Counted from the stretch's first letter, positions 36,440 through 48,690 are shown. The stretch is 64,000 nt of DNA from Dendrolimus kikuchii (GCA_019925095.2 CM034403.1:6577690-6641689); one strand, 5' to 3'. Program-made: numbers and translations. Notes: generated from the sequence alone by a model not told the origin.

Positions 36440-36755
36440 TTATCCGTGCAGGAACGGAGAAAGAATACAATTTCCTGCGGCCGGGCGGCCTGTCGTAAAA
36501 GGCGACTTAACAACCCACAGCCAGGTGGTAGGGCATTTGCCCGACTGGATGGCTACCACCCCTGGTCTAAAGTATGTCGATATAACAACCTTGAGTTGTG
36601 TTCCGGCATTAGTGACCAGGTTCCAGTCTCCCTTAAGAGAGCAGCAGCGCATTTGTATCACCTTTGGTGTTGCACATGTCCATAGGCGATGGTAACCGCT
36701 TTCCATCAAGTGGGCCGTCTGCCTGTCTGCTGAACTCCTGCAATAAAAAAAAATG
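36440..36755 (+). mobile_element. Dispersed retroposon family R, long copy
   Basis: Starts ATCCGTGCAGGAACGGAG and ends TGCAATAAAAAAAAA, the same limits as 25421-25738 with few differences. GCCACCTGGC-type blocks lie in its middle, and GGCGATGGTAACCGCTTTCC lies near the end. Confidence 0.65.
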
Positions 36756-36821
36756 CAAAAGAAACTAGAAAGCACCTAAAGGAACAAACAAAGATATAAG
36801 TAGGTAGATAGATAGATGTAG

Positions 36822-36881
36822 AATGAATAAACAAAGATATAAGTAAGGTATCTACCTTACTTATATCTTTGTTTATTCATT
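36822..36881. repeat. 60-bp near-perfect palindrome
   Basis: Arms 36822-36850 and 36853-36881 are exact reverse complements (29 bp) around a 2-base centre (TC). An extra partial copy of the arm core (AAACAAAGATATAAGTA) lies directly upstream near 36786. Confidence 0.85.
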
Positions 36882-37465
36882 TAAATCAAAAATTCAAATA
36901 AAGATTTCAAACAAAAAAAAATATTATTTGAAACCTTTTTTATGATAGAATATCTATACTATCATAATAAAGATTTCAGACAAAAATATTAGACTTACAT
37001 TTTGGTCAATTTATTATATGCATCTTGAACTATATAAAATTTACCCACTAAGTATAGTTTTAGCGTAGTTCTTTATTATATTTTTGGCAACCCTATGCAA
37101 CACATTCACACGGGCGCTTAGTTAATGTAGGTAACGCAACGTGGAAAGTTAACGAAAATACATTTCAATAGCTAAAAGCTAAATTGGATGCGAAGCTTAC
37201 GAAATTATCACGTTAGTGCCCGTAATTCATTTGTATGAACTCTCCCAGGGGTCGTGTGAGCGTGTGTGATTCAACTAATATGCACATCTAAAGACCTATT
37301 CACACATCTATAAGTACTGTCTCAATCGCTAGGCAAGAATTTAGAAATAGTAATTTGCAAAAACGCCTTATGATCGGTTCCTGTCTTACTTTCCATACCA
37401 GTAGTAGATATTTGAGATTACTTGTATGGAGCTTATGTCAAATTTTAGCTAGTAGTATGGCAAAT

Positions 37466-37505
37466 GGTTCTTATATGTTACTAACCGTAGTAACATATAA
37501 GAACC
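37466..37505. repeat. Inverted repeat, 18-bp perfect arms and 4-bp loop
   Basis: GGTTCTTATATGTTACTA (37466-37483), loop ACCG, then its exact complement (37488-37505). Too short and AT-rich for a terminator call in a eukaryote; origin unknown. Confidence 0.8.
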
Positions 37506-38209
37506 GGTAAAGTAAAGCTAAACAGTTGTTTCTAGTTGTATATTTAGTTGTGAATAGTATTTGTGTGTAGTATTAGTAAGTGACCATTGCTTACGTGATA
37601 CATAACTTTTTGTATGATTAGAAAGTGCGTTTATAGCCTTTTTCCTATTTTAAAGTAGGTAATAAAGGCCCCTTATTTATAAGGGAAAGATGTTGCTAAA
37701 AAATAGGTCTCTGTTTTATTAAGAGCCTTTTCTACATTGTAAATTATTCACTATTAAGCCGTACTTACAATTAGTTTCGAATCTGATTTTTTAAGGACAG
37801 AAATTTCATGTAATATTATACCATAATTACGTTAATAGATTCCAAAAGATTCGATTACATACTTGCGGATTCAGTTTTAGAAATCAATAAGTAAACTCGC
37901 CTTTGAACTAGTTTCGTGTAAACTGGCCATCACCATTCCCACTAGGTAATTTGGCAACCGCGTCTACCGCTGTCATTGTCATAGAAAACAATCTTAATTA
38001 CGATTCACACATGATATTCTCTTGTAATACCGGCTAATCTCGTTTTGTATGACACAAGACATTACATAAAACAACAGATAGCAAGTAAGCGGCCATTGTT
38101 TAGGTATCGGCGATAATCAAACCGCTCAAGGTCCGCCAGTCTTATAAATATTAACTTGCCTTTATGAGCATTCACAGGTATTAACACCCCATATTATTTA
38201 TGTAATGGG

Positions 38210-39310
38210 GACTTATATTGGACACGCGATCGCTGTGAACAATGCAAGGATAGCGCTCCCATCGCCACGCGGCCTAGACTTCTTTCTTTAATCGTTCCCC
38301 ACATCGATTACAACCTATACTGCTGTAGAACAATAGATTAACCCAGTTGCTGTGCGCTCTAATAATAACCATGGCATCTCTCGTCCCGCGGTAACGCCGC
38401 TTTCGTATCCTTGGCGTGAGTGGTTATCTATCATGTGATCTATTGTACGTACAACCGACATCGGTATTAGATTAAAGCGATAATTAATGCTGATTCCATA
38501 CGACCTAGTTTTGGGCCGGCTCGATAAAATTAATTTACAGTTATAGTTGTAAATCTCGTTGCAAAATAAACGGCCAGCACGCGTACCGCGGCCTGACCAC
38601 AGACAACAAGCGTTGACTCCCACACACCTCGACGCGTCAAGGCACGCCCGCACACGTCCTCGCGTATCTGAATGAGTCCCTTACCGGCTCGTAAACAACG
38701 TGTCACATGGCCAAATACGGCAACCTAACCCTTACACCCTTATACGCGCTGTACGTCAAGAGCCCAACGATCCGACCGCGGCCCGAACTTTTCCCTCGAG
38801 CCACGCGGAAAACTCACGCATGTGATGCGAGTGAGACAACAAAACACATGTGCGTGACAGAGAGGGTGCTTCGGTGAATGAACGGGTTTGAAGTTTGACA
38901 AGTTTACACATACTCGCGGAAGGGTTACGGCTAAGTTGCGAACTAAGTTTGAAGCGCTTTCGATTTCTGCGTGCTGCATATAGGGCGAGCGGCGATCGAT
39001 CACAAACTAAGTTATGCTTACTGCGTGCTTATTTAGTTAATACAGTTTAAGTGTCTTGGGATTTGCAGTTAAGTTGTTGCAATAACTAGTAAAAAGTGCA
39101 CAGATAAAAAAAGCATTGTAGTCGTGTCGAATGCACAGTATTGCAAGCGTGGTATTAGACGGGCGGTCCGCGGCTGGGCCGTTTCGTAAATCATTGTTTA
39201 TGGTCGAGTAGTTCTCTGAAGGGGTCCGGCGACCGGAATTAGAAAGCGTCAAGCGAACCGACTGTGATACACAACTAATTGACCGCAAGGTTTGCCCGCT
39301 ACCGCTGGAA
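38210..39310. promoter_or_regulatory. GC-rich non-repetitive intronic island, candidate regulatory region
   Basis: About 1.1 kb of raised GC inside the AT-rich intron, with many CpG dinucleotides and no transposon ends or conserved protein sequence. The minus-strand frames (about 112, 87 and 83 codons) have no domain features. This is the longest such island in intron 1, so it is the best enhancer candidate. Regulatory function is inferred from composition only. Confidence 0.35.
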
Positions 39311-39319
39311 ACGGTGACG

Positions 39320-42300
39320 TAATCACATCATGTGGAAAATTAGCACTTTTGTTTGTTCACGACATTTATTTCATACAAGTTTCAATAACCATAATAACCT
39401 TCCACTAAAATCACATGAAAACTGCTAATCGTCAACTTGCTACTTAACTGGCAAATTGCTGTTCAAATGATGATAAGGGCTTAACTCGCCAGTTTCGCAA
39501 GTTAACTTAACTAATAAGTTTACAGTAACTTACAGTTTACAGTAACTTCAATGGCTGTTAAGTCAATAGACTATGACATACATTATTTTTACTATCAATC
39601 AAACAATAAACTAATTTGTAATCTGCACTCACTTATAGTTGATACTTCAACTCTTCAAAGAAGCCTGACCCTGCTATACTTTACATTGTAGCTACATATC
39701 ATCCTGCAAATATGGTAATAGTGTATCTAAGTTCATTCAAATAGTAAAGCAGCGTTTAATGCATCTTATTACTATGATAATTTTTTAATACCTATGCTCC
39801 TATAAAAATGTTAGTCAAGAAATTCCGTTGCGAAGCTTAATAATATACTTCGAATGAAGTCATCAGTCGAGGTTTTCCCTCAGGTCTACGATGTGAGGCA
39901 TTTTATAAAGATGTCATAAAATTGTGTTACGAGGCCGGCGGCATACTGGTAATACCTCTGATGTTCCAAATGTGTATATACAATAATACTTTCCATGAGG
40001 TACGCTATCAACTGTCTGTTATCCCTTTGATTTACGCCAAAGACCGAATTTATCGTAAAACCCCAAACGATCACATTTTACTAAACAAAACCAAAAGTCA
40101 ACTGCTATAGAGCATAGTTTCTAAGCTCAAAAACCATTGAGTGCGTTAAGCGTTTCTTGCAAAGCCTATTAGAAACGTCAACTCTCTGTCGCAAACTATT
40201 TTTTAATCAAATCTATGTGATACAAATGTGAGCTTATTGATCGAAGGTAATTATGCAAAATAACAAGTGGTTAGACAGCCATGCTTGCAGCTTAACTATC
40301 GCAAATTAACGGTAACCGTTTCCTTACATATTTAAACGCAGTGTTATGGCACGTCTCCTGCTCATGTTATTCTACAAATGACAAACCAACTTTCCATTTC
40401 TCCCTAACAGAAAATAATGAGTACAAAAGAAAATGATTCATGTTAAATAAGAATTAGGAGTAAGAAACGTGCACTAAGTACATAAATGTAATTGTCTATG
40501 GTCCGTCCGTCATATAATGAAACGAAATTCTAATTTTAAAGGTACCATTCACTTTATTTATGTAGCTTATCAAGGACTAGACACAGAATATGATAAAAAA
40601 TACATAATTTTCAGTTTGTGTCATTTCTAATAAAAATGACAATAATTTTAAAATTTCAACTAACATATATAAATGTGAAATTGAATTGTCTTTAATATTT
40701 ATTTGTTTATATTTAACTTGTTTGGAAATGAACCGATTTTCATAAACTACCAAGATATGTATTAAAGTTCGCAAACGAAACCAATACCTAAATTTTCAAT
40801 TTTTCAATGTTTATTATATCTCTTGATTTTTGTGTAGGACATTTTTGGCATATTTTCTTTTCAGTTTTATTTATATTTTCCTAAGCATTTACTAGCGTAA
40901 CAAAAAAAGATTATAACTTTCGAAAATTATTTAAATATAAGTTAATTAGTAGTTTAGTAGGTAATCATAATCTTACATCGTATCTTAAACGTTCTAATAG
41001 TGTAGGTTTATGTTTAGATTTCCTTTTATATAAATTCTCTCATTGACACGTATTAACGGTAACTTAGTCAAGTATTCAGATGCTAATAAAAGCTAGACCA
41101 AGCCTATACACTCTGTGGTCATACAACTAGTTATATGTGCCCAGTTTAATCGTAATTAAACCGCCAATATAACTGTTCTAATTATAAATGTGGGTAGTTT
41201 TATTATTTACGCAGCTTTCCAATCATAATTTGATTTGACATAAGATTGAAATCTGGTTTACAACTATTCAAGGCCGGACCTGTTTATGCACATTAACTAT
41301 TATGCGTTTATTTTAACCACGGTTTAGTTACTATTATATAACTTATATGCGTTTTGGTGTCTAGCTGTATTATTGAAGTCATTTTAAATACCTACCTACT
41401 TTATAAAGCATCATGAAATATCATCTTCACTTGACTTTTGTTTATATTGGCTCCAACGCCTTTGGCATTGATCTTGCCAATGTCGCCATAAATACGAAAA
41501 ATGACAGGTGAACTAGTATAGCAAATTAAGCTTTAAAAAAGAAATTTTGACCGATAGTTACATTGTACAGTAATGTTTTCTGTATACCTGTAGACAGAAC
41601 AAAACACGTATAAGTCAGATTAACTACAATAAAGACAAATGTCAATAACTGATATAAATTTACATAAAGTATATATACGTGGTTTTTGTTAGCCATGGAG
41701 AGAAGAAAGTTCACATGTATAAGGCGAGGAAGCTCTTTCTGTAAAATCAAAAATGTCATCTTTGTATGTGTTTTTATTCCATCTATTATCACCTGTTATT
41801 TTTTTACTTTTAAATTATGACTTTAAAAGATTTGTGTAATTAGCCATGGTGTTGTAATATGGTTAGTGTAATGTTATTAATAGTACTTTTTTTTTAATAC
41901 AATAAAATTAAATCATTGTTTTTTTTTTCATTCTATTGGCGGGAAAAAACGGTACTTGATTTTCAAATTATTTATTTTAACTACCGAGATTATCCCATAG
42001 TCACCAAGTCAGGATCTGATTTGTGGATCGCAAGGAAATCGAAAGCAACCCTTGTTGAAGAGAATATACACCGAAGAGTGAGATGGCAAATTTGTATACG
42101 CGTGCCAATTGTACAATTTCTACAGGTGTTTAATATATTATTTCTAAAGCTAATGAAGTATTTGCGCAACTAAAAAGTAAAAAAAAATACCAAAACTAAA
42201 CACCATTATTAGTATATTTTATAAATTTGTTGTTATTCATTAATTCATTTACTTGACACCGATTTCAAGATGTTGTAGAAATAAATCGGTAATAATGTAT

Positions 42301-44265
42301 TTTTTTGTATTTAGAGTGAAATCAGATTTATTTTGTTAAAAAAAAACATAGTTCCTATATTTTCTGCGGGAATTTTTTTTGTGGCGCGGCCTCTAGTATG
42401 TATTTTTACTTTTACTAATGGTAATTATTAAGACATACTCTTTTTTTAAAGGATTGTATATCCAGGTAACAAAGATCTTTTTGCCAAATCATAATTGATA
42501 TATTAATTACTGCATTTGATTGGACCCAAACACAAATTGAGGGCCTTGCTTTGACTGACACCTAATAACAGAAATGGTAGTTATATATTAAATTTCACTA
42601 GAATGTTGACAAATCCACATAAAAAAATACAGCATTAAGTTCAAAATATTTAATAAAATTGAACAATAATTGTAGAACGATGATGTACAAAGAAAAAATG
42701 TCAACTGTTTAGTAAATATTTATGAGTATACTTGACACTGGCTAGATAAACAAATCATGCAAGGCCATAATATGTATGTAAAAAGTAGAAACGCAAAGAT
42801 TACCGAATTTAGGACTTAAGGAGGTTAGAAGAAATGTGTAAAGGTTAGGAGAAATGTCTAAAATTACTGTAAAATAAACAGTAGTTGTAGGATGTTGATA
42901 ATTTTTGAGTAGTGACTATGTGTTTTTGTGAGAAATGTGAACTGTATAGTCAAATGTGGCCTTTCGAGTTGTAACAAGAACTCCGTTGAATGAAGACTTG
43001 GCTATTTGGACTAAGATTCTTTTGCCTGTCTTTGGCGAATTCTACTTCTAACCGAAGGGTAGAGGACCATCCTACTTGGGAGTAATACTGGACAAGTATT
43101 CAGCAGTAAGTAATAAATAATACATAGTTCAGCAACAAACCAGAACGTCGCTAATGTAGGCATGTAACGTCGTAACTAAATATTTTAACAGTTACATATT
43201 GTCAAGTGTGTGTCAATTGAAATATGCAATATTGTTGAATTTATTTAATTGTTGTGACTATTTAATAATATACGATTAACCCGAAGTTACGCGATAAGTG
43301 GCGCCGAATATCAACCGCGGCAGGGGTATAGTTATGCGACAACTTGTATTTATTATGAACAAATCCGAGTTTTGTGGTAAAAAAAAATTATAAGCACCCA
43401 AAATTCACTTTATATCTCAAATAATAAATAAAAGTGTCTCATACCTATACCGCACCCTCAACCGCATAAGTCGAGGTATCAATATATTGTATAGAAGAAA
43501 TAAGTGAATCGAAAGTTGTGTGACGTTGGAACAAAAGACGAAGCGACAAGATTTGAAAATCGCGTAAAACCGAGTTGTTGTGGTGTTTCTGTACTCTAAA
43601 CTGATTTTATAATGTCCATTGTTATGTTTATAACTGTAAACAATATAAAATCAAATTAAAATAGCGTTTACTTTATTTAAAATTTACCCTCTACGTATAC
43701 AGTAACGCCACTAACTGAATGTCTTTCGACGAACACTTTATAACACAAAGATAGTCTCCTTCCCTCTACCCTCTGTGTTATAGATAATCTGTATACAGCA
43801 CAGATAATAAAACAAAACGAAGAGAATATCGATTTGTCGCAATGGGCACTGAAGTTCTGAGCGGGCGACAACACCTCTAGAAAGTTATTTACATTTTACA
43901 ATTACTACGATATTGTGACGATACAAAACTGTGAATTGTGCGCCCTGTTCCTATATGCTATTTGATCTATTATTGAAGTGATACTTTTTTAGCCATGGTA
44001 GTAAATTCTTTCAATGGGAACGAAAAAGCATGATGCCGTGAATTTAATCATTTAAACACTATGGTCATACAGATAGAGTAGGAAATGTTTTGAAGATCGT
44101 TATTTAAGTGAAAACTTGGAATATGAATAATATGTGTTATAATAGAACTAATTATATATTGTGTTATAAACTAAACTATATATACAAACGATTTTTTTTA
44201 AATAATATATAGGTATATTATAAAATTATACTAATAGTATCACTTATTGAATTATATATAATCGA
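39320..44265. other. AT-rich intronic DNA without recognised feature
   Basis: Scattered short frames only. A slightly GC-richer patch at 42960-43110 and another at 43250-43330 have no recognisable content. Confidence 0.5.
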
Positions 44266-44536
44266 ATACAGTGCAAGAAAACTTAACTTATTTGTATTGT
44301 ATTCTACTCCTAGACCCTATCCTTCAAGACTATAAGTAGAATACTGAGCCTAGATTACCGTCTTCTATGGGTAAGGTGCCCAGAAGGCTGGCTATGTTTC
44401 TTCGCTAAACAAACTAAAATTAAAAAAAATATATTATAGTAATTGAATAAACTAAAATTATTTTAAAAATTAAACTAAACTATAAAATAGAAACCTAAAA
44501 TTAAATACTAAAGCTAAATAAAAAAAGAGAGGATAA

Positions 44537-45104
44537 TTATAGATAAAATATTGGTCCCAAACCACTGTCACTTATCGGGAACGTTCCCAAAAGGCTGGCG
44601 GCGTTACCACGCTGAATAGCAATGCTTTCCCTTTGAGCAAAATAAGACGCCAGCCTTTTTTGGTCGCATGAGAGGTCTACTAAGCTTTCGGCGACATCTC
44701 GATAAAGTTTTAGAGCGTTAGGACCCCATGGACCCAGAGTTTCCACCCCAAACGCCGCAAATGTGTAACTATTGCCGATAGCGGCGTACTTGCGGCGCTT
44801 GAGGGCCTCCTGTTCGGCTGCAGCAGAACCGGCGGTAGCGGACGTAGGTACTTGAAAGATGGGACGCCGCCTGAGTGTCAACACAAGTAGCATCCCACAC
44901 TAAGGGGCGGCCCATCTTCCAAGGTACTAACGTCATCCCATTCGGTCTCCTGCCATCGTCGCGGCACAAGCCGTTTGGTTCCAGAACGGCAGGTACCCCG
45001 GCGGTGACAAGGGCCCGGCGGATAATGTCGTTCAGTGCCGCGTGACGAGAAATTCTACCGGCGCTTCTGCTGCAGAATAATCCATGGTGTCCTAAGCGAT
45101 CCAC
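44537..45104 (-). pseudogene. Retroelement C-terminal module, frameshifted
   Basis: Two overlapping minus-strand frames join into one protein region broken by a frameshift near 44850. The first has [21 protein letters not shown], then [18 protein letters not shown] and [20 protein letters not shown]. The second has [32 protein letters not shown] and ESIAIQRGNAASLLGTFP. The part at 10626-10824 is a second copy. I recall this module from repeat-derived proteins in many invertebrates. The RPNG..LVWDATC pattern is loosely like a PD-(D/E)XK nuclease core, but that is speculation. Confidence 0.6.
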
Positions 45105-45779
45105 CTTATGTGTTATAATATATCTTAAATATGTAATATATGAAATTTAATAATTTGCGTTAAAATATAAAATAATTATTGAGCTTGGTACAAATATTAT
45201 AAAAATTATAAACCTTATAATTGTCCTAATACTCCATATTTATCTCATTCTCTCGTAGGCTACTTTTCTGAAGTTTTACTTCTGCCATGTGTGAATTGCA
45301 CACACACACACACTTTGTTTATGCTCTGTTTAAGTTGTATTGATACAAAAATCCTAATTCAAGCGGTGATTTATTACAAACGCTATAGGCTGCTTACTGC
45401 GTGACGCGAAAGACGATAACTTATTATGAAAACGCATTGTAGTCTTATTCAGTCGCCTAGCGTGGCGTACATACGCCACTGTCTTTCTGGAACACTTCAT
45501 CGTAATGACGTCGCGTTTTTTTACGTCAATTTACAAATCAAAGAAATCTGTCCAATCATACAGAGTGCACGGGAAATACGACGATACCAGAATTACCATC
45601 GGTATAACGCTTTCAGCATCTGTGATAGACCACGGCCAAAAGAAAGTTTCAAATGGTATCTATATTCTAAGAGAAATTATTGAAATAAAATTTCTTTGTT
45701 TGAAATATAGCTTATTAACTTCTTACTAATATAATAAGCAGTCATTGAACGTATCACTCGCTGCTTGGATGTCTCAATT

Positions 45780-45910
45780 TTTAGAGGAATGAATGGCATA
45801 ACTGTGAAGCGTGCCCAAGATGAGTCGGACAGACATCGGTTATAACGATGTCGTGTCTTCTCACAATGTTTTCCTTCACCACCTCCAGGTGGTTATTGTA
45901 ACAAAATGAA
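45780..45910 (-). repeat. Dispersed repeat with GGTGAAGGAAAACATTGTGA
   Basis: The minus strand reads GGTGAAGGAAAACATTGTGA followed by GAAGACACGACATCG. Blocks like GAAGGAAAACATCGTGAGG are very common in Lepidopteran repeats (recalled). Confidence 0.5.
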
Positions 45911-46129
45911 CCCAAGTCGTTATATTGAGAAGCGTTTGCGTTACCCGCAACACTTTAAATTTAGCATATTCACAAACATTTAAAGACCAACTTAAAATAA
46001 CATTTCAACTAAGAAGAGATTAAAATAAACTACACTTGCAATCAACTAACGCCATCTAGCGTCGAGTAGTCGTAACACTGTAAAATATTTATGACTGATC
46101 AAAATCAAATGCATATAAAATTCTAAACA

Positions 46130-47450
46130 TGCCGTGTCTGTACATTTAAGCTATTTAAAGAAAACAACTGGAATAAATAGACTATATAAAACGACGGAGA
46201 ACACGATGCATTTTAGATTTCTTATCTGTTTGTTTGGGATTCACGTAAAAACTACTGGGCCAATTTACGATGTGGTTTTCAAATTTTCAGACTTAAAATC
46301 TGAGCTACTTTTTATCCTGGAAATGCCTCAGGTATTTTTCTGGGAATGATATAAAATGACCAGATTGAAAAAAAAAACGAATTCCAACGCGATTTTTTCA
46401 CTGGTCGATAGCAAATTTTATGTAATAAAATGTGTGATTTTTTTTTATCCCGGAAATTCCGCGGGAATTTTCCTGGGAGCGGTTTGAAGTTGTTCGGGTG
46501 CATAATAATAAGCTTATTCCGACAGATTTCACTAAAACGATAGCTTACATTCTTTTTAAAATGCTACAATACTTTGTGTCCCGTGAAACCCGCGAGAGTT
46601 TTCTCGGGTATAGCACAATTTAGTAAGATTTCATAAATATTAGCTGATTTCGATAAGATTTCAACAAAACGATAGCTTAAGTACTTTTTTAAGAGATGCG
46701 ATAATTTATATTTCAGAAACCCTTCAAATCAGGTTGGCTTCGACTCACCTCTGTTTTGATGGGGCAGTTGTTTAGATTATATGGACTTAGTTTCTTTGTA
46801 ATTATAATGTATAATTATTATTTTATATTATAATTACAATTACAACGCGGTGCTGGTACCTACGCTCACGTATGGAACCGAGAGTTGGGTATGGAAGAGA
46901 GAGCATGAAAGTAGAGCAAACGCCGTCGAGATGCGAGCACTGCGCAAAATCTGCGGAGTGACGCTCGCGGACCGCATTCGTAATACCGAAGTAAGAAAGA
47001 GAGTTGGTCTGAAAGAGAGTGTCAGGGTGAAGGTAAGGAAAGGAATGCTCCGGTGGTTCGGGCATGTGGAAAGAATGCATGATGAAAGAATGACTAAACA
47101 GATATACAATGCAAAAGTGGATGGATGCAGAAGTCGTGGAAGGCCACGACACACCTTCCATGATCAAATTGATCGTGTACTAGCAGAATGTGATGTCAGG
47201 AGCCTTAAAAACAGACGAGCGTGCATGACAAGAGTTATGAATGTCAAAGAAGCAAGTGAGGTGTGTAAGAATAAGCCTAAATGGCGTTCTGTTGTTCGTG
47301 CCTACCCCGCAAGGGAACTGGCGTGAAGTTATGTATGTATGTATGTATGTATTTTATATTATGTGTAAAAAACCGAATTCAATTTTTATGTAAGTAAAGT
47401 ACAGCTACTGCCTAGAGTCTGACCCGTGGCGTAGCCGCGGGGCAAACTAG
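46130..47450 (+). mobile_element. Helitron-like element, copy 1 (interrupted by an RTE)
   Basis: The 3' end has a hairpin at 47423-47441 (CCCGTGGC, loop GTA, GCCGCGGG) followed by GCAAACTAG and then T, the Helitron signature of a terminal hairpin plus CTAG. It shares GGGCAGTTGT, ATATGGACTTAGTT and TGTAGCCGCGGGG-type blocks with the copy ending at 57293. An RTE is inserted at 46832-47349. Its 5' boundary is approximate, and no Rep/helicase coding is present, so it would be non-autonomous. Confidence 0.6.
46832..47349 (+). mobile_element. RTE LINE copy E, longest, 13-bp TSD, nested in Helitron-like element
   Basis: TATTTTATATTAT at 46819-46831 is repeated at 47350-47362. The 518-bp insert is open from NAVLVPTLTYGTESWVWKRE through RWFGHVERM and GRPRHTFHDQIDRV to the stop after ARELA, about 158 codons. 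It is the C-terminal (thumb) part of an RTE-type reverse transcriptase, with the (ATGT)n tail. It lacks the endonuclease and palm domains, so it is a dead 5' truncation despite the intact frame. Confidence 0.9.
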
Positions 47451-47624
47451 TATTATATTATAAAAATTTATTATTGTACTTCTACACATCGCATAAATGT
47501 ACATATTGGTATGACAATATACATTAATTGTACCGTATTTTATTTAGGTTTATGTATTCAAGTTGACTTCAACCTTAGAATTTTTTGGTAACATTTTAAT
47601 AATTATCATGGTTTTATCCCAGAT

Positions 47625-47900
47625 CGCAGCTGGACGTAGGCCCCCCAACTTTACACCATATAGCCCGGTTCACAGCCAGCCCCCATAGACGACCTTGCGA
47701 AAGTCGCCGGTCCGCCGCAGCTGTAGCATCCTATACTATGTTCATACGCGACCTCCACTCCAGAGCCCCAATTCTGCTATTACAATCTCGCCAAAATTGT
47801 CGAACACTGGCGTCATCATAGCTTAATTATGAACCATCGGTATTTAAGAATGTCGACCATTCTGACGATATTGAAATAGCAAAATTGGGGCCCAGAGCTG
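47625..47900 (-). repeat. LINE and repeat debris beside exon 2
   Basis: The GCAGCTGGACGTAGGCC block is the complement of a common RTE 3' coding segment. AATTCTGCTATTACAATCTC at about 47769 is the complement of a block in the repeat at 48905-49060. Confidence 0.45.
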
Positions 47901-48001
47901 GTCTACTCCATAGGCCTGGACTACATTTTACCTATATAGATGCCAAGATAGCTACGGATAATATATGAACAGTAATAGTGTAACTTCTGTATTTTTTTCA
48001 G

Positions 48002-48130
48002 TGTTCGGCATCGACTCCCCCCTGGGCTTGTTCCCCCCCGGCATGGAGCACAAGATGTACCCACTGATGGACGTGGAACACCGCGCGCCGCCTTTAGACG
48101 CACAATTATTCACCAATGTCAAAAAGAAAT
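48002..48130 (+). CDS. rib: BTB-Psq transcription factor, exon 2
   Basis: Completes codon 248 (A|TG, Met), encodes residues 249-290 and gives the first base of codon 291. It reads FGIDSPLGLFPPGMEHKMYP, then LMDVEHRAPPLDAQLFTNVK and KK. It is preceded by a polypyrimidine tract and CAG at 47999-48001 and followed by GTAAGT at 48131, a strong donor. Its GC content contrasts with the surrounding repeats. No domain is recognisable; it links the basic region of exon 1 to the Psq domain, and its KKK end adds to a basic stretch that continues into exon 3. The fit of both splice phases is the main evidence. Confidence 0.85.
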
Positions 48131-48289
48131 GTAAGTACTTATTAAATTTTTATTTCAATGTAGGCTAAGTAACCCATACTTAGCCTGCTTTGAATTAAGT
48201 TGTATTAAAAAACAATAGGAAATTATTTATTGTAGTGTACGTGGTAATATAGGTAGGACTCGATTGGTCAGGTAATCAGTGTCCAGGTT

Positions 48290-48530
48290 TTTATCCAGGT
48301 GATAGGGCATTTGCCCGACTGAATGGCTACCACCCCTGGTCTAGAGTATGCCGCCATAACAACTTTGTGTTATGTTCCGGTCTTCCGGTATCAGTGGCCA
48401 GATTCCAGTTTCTCGGCCGGCAGCACATTGGCTGCACCTCTGGTATTGCTAATGTCCATAGACGACAGTAACCACTATCCATCATAGTTGGGCCGTCAGC
48501 CTGTCTTCTGTGCTTCAGCAATAGAAAAAA
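48290..48530 (+). repeat. Dispersed retroposon family R, partial copy
   Basis: GGTGATAGGGCATTTGCCCG, GAATGGCTACCACCCCTGGT, then a TGTTCCGG and CCATAGACGACAGTAACCAC series in the order of the copies at 25421 and 36440. It ends GCAATAGAAAAAAAAAA. Confidence 0.65.
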
Positions 48531-48536
48531 AAAAGT

Positions 48537-48690
48537 CCACTGCTGGACGTAAACCTCCCCAAGTCTACGCCACACGTCCCTGGCTCTCGCCTTGCTCAAC
48601 CAATTCCTGCCGACAACTTTACTTAGGCAGTCAGTGAACCAGCCTGGAGGGCATCCTGCGCTGCATTTATCCCCACGCAGTCTCTATTCC
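48537..48690 (-). pseudogene. RTE-type LINE C-terminal fragment
   Basis: The minus strand reads LSKARARDVWRRLGEVYVQQ, a characteristic RTE reverse-transcriptase C-terminus, with upstream residues degraded. Confidence 0.6.

Larger units (their letters stand above)
3125..48001 (+). other. rib: Intron 1 (44,877 bp)
   Basis: Begins with GTGAGT at 3125 and ends in a pyrimidine-rich tract (TTTTTTTCAG) at 48001. Exon 1 ends one base into a codon (A) and exon 2 starts TG, so the split codon is ATG and the frame continues open. No further exon is needed between them. The intron is filled mainly with transposon relics, each listed separately. It also holds GC-rich non-coding islands near 28.4 and 38.2 kb that may be enhancers or alternative promoters. 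Confidence 0.8.

Noticed and set aside
46850..47326. Intact 158-codon host gene
   Set aside because: It is the C-terminal piece of an RTE reverse transcriptase, bounded by a 13-bp target duplication.
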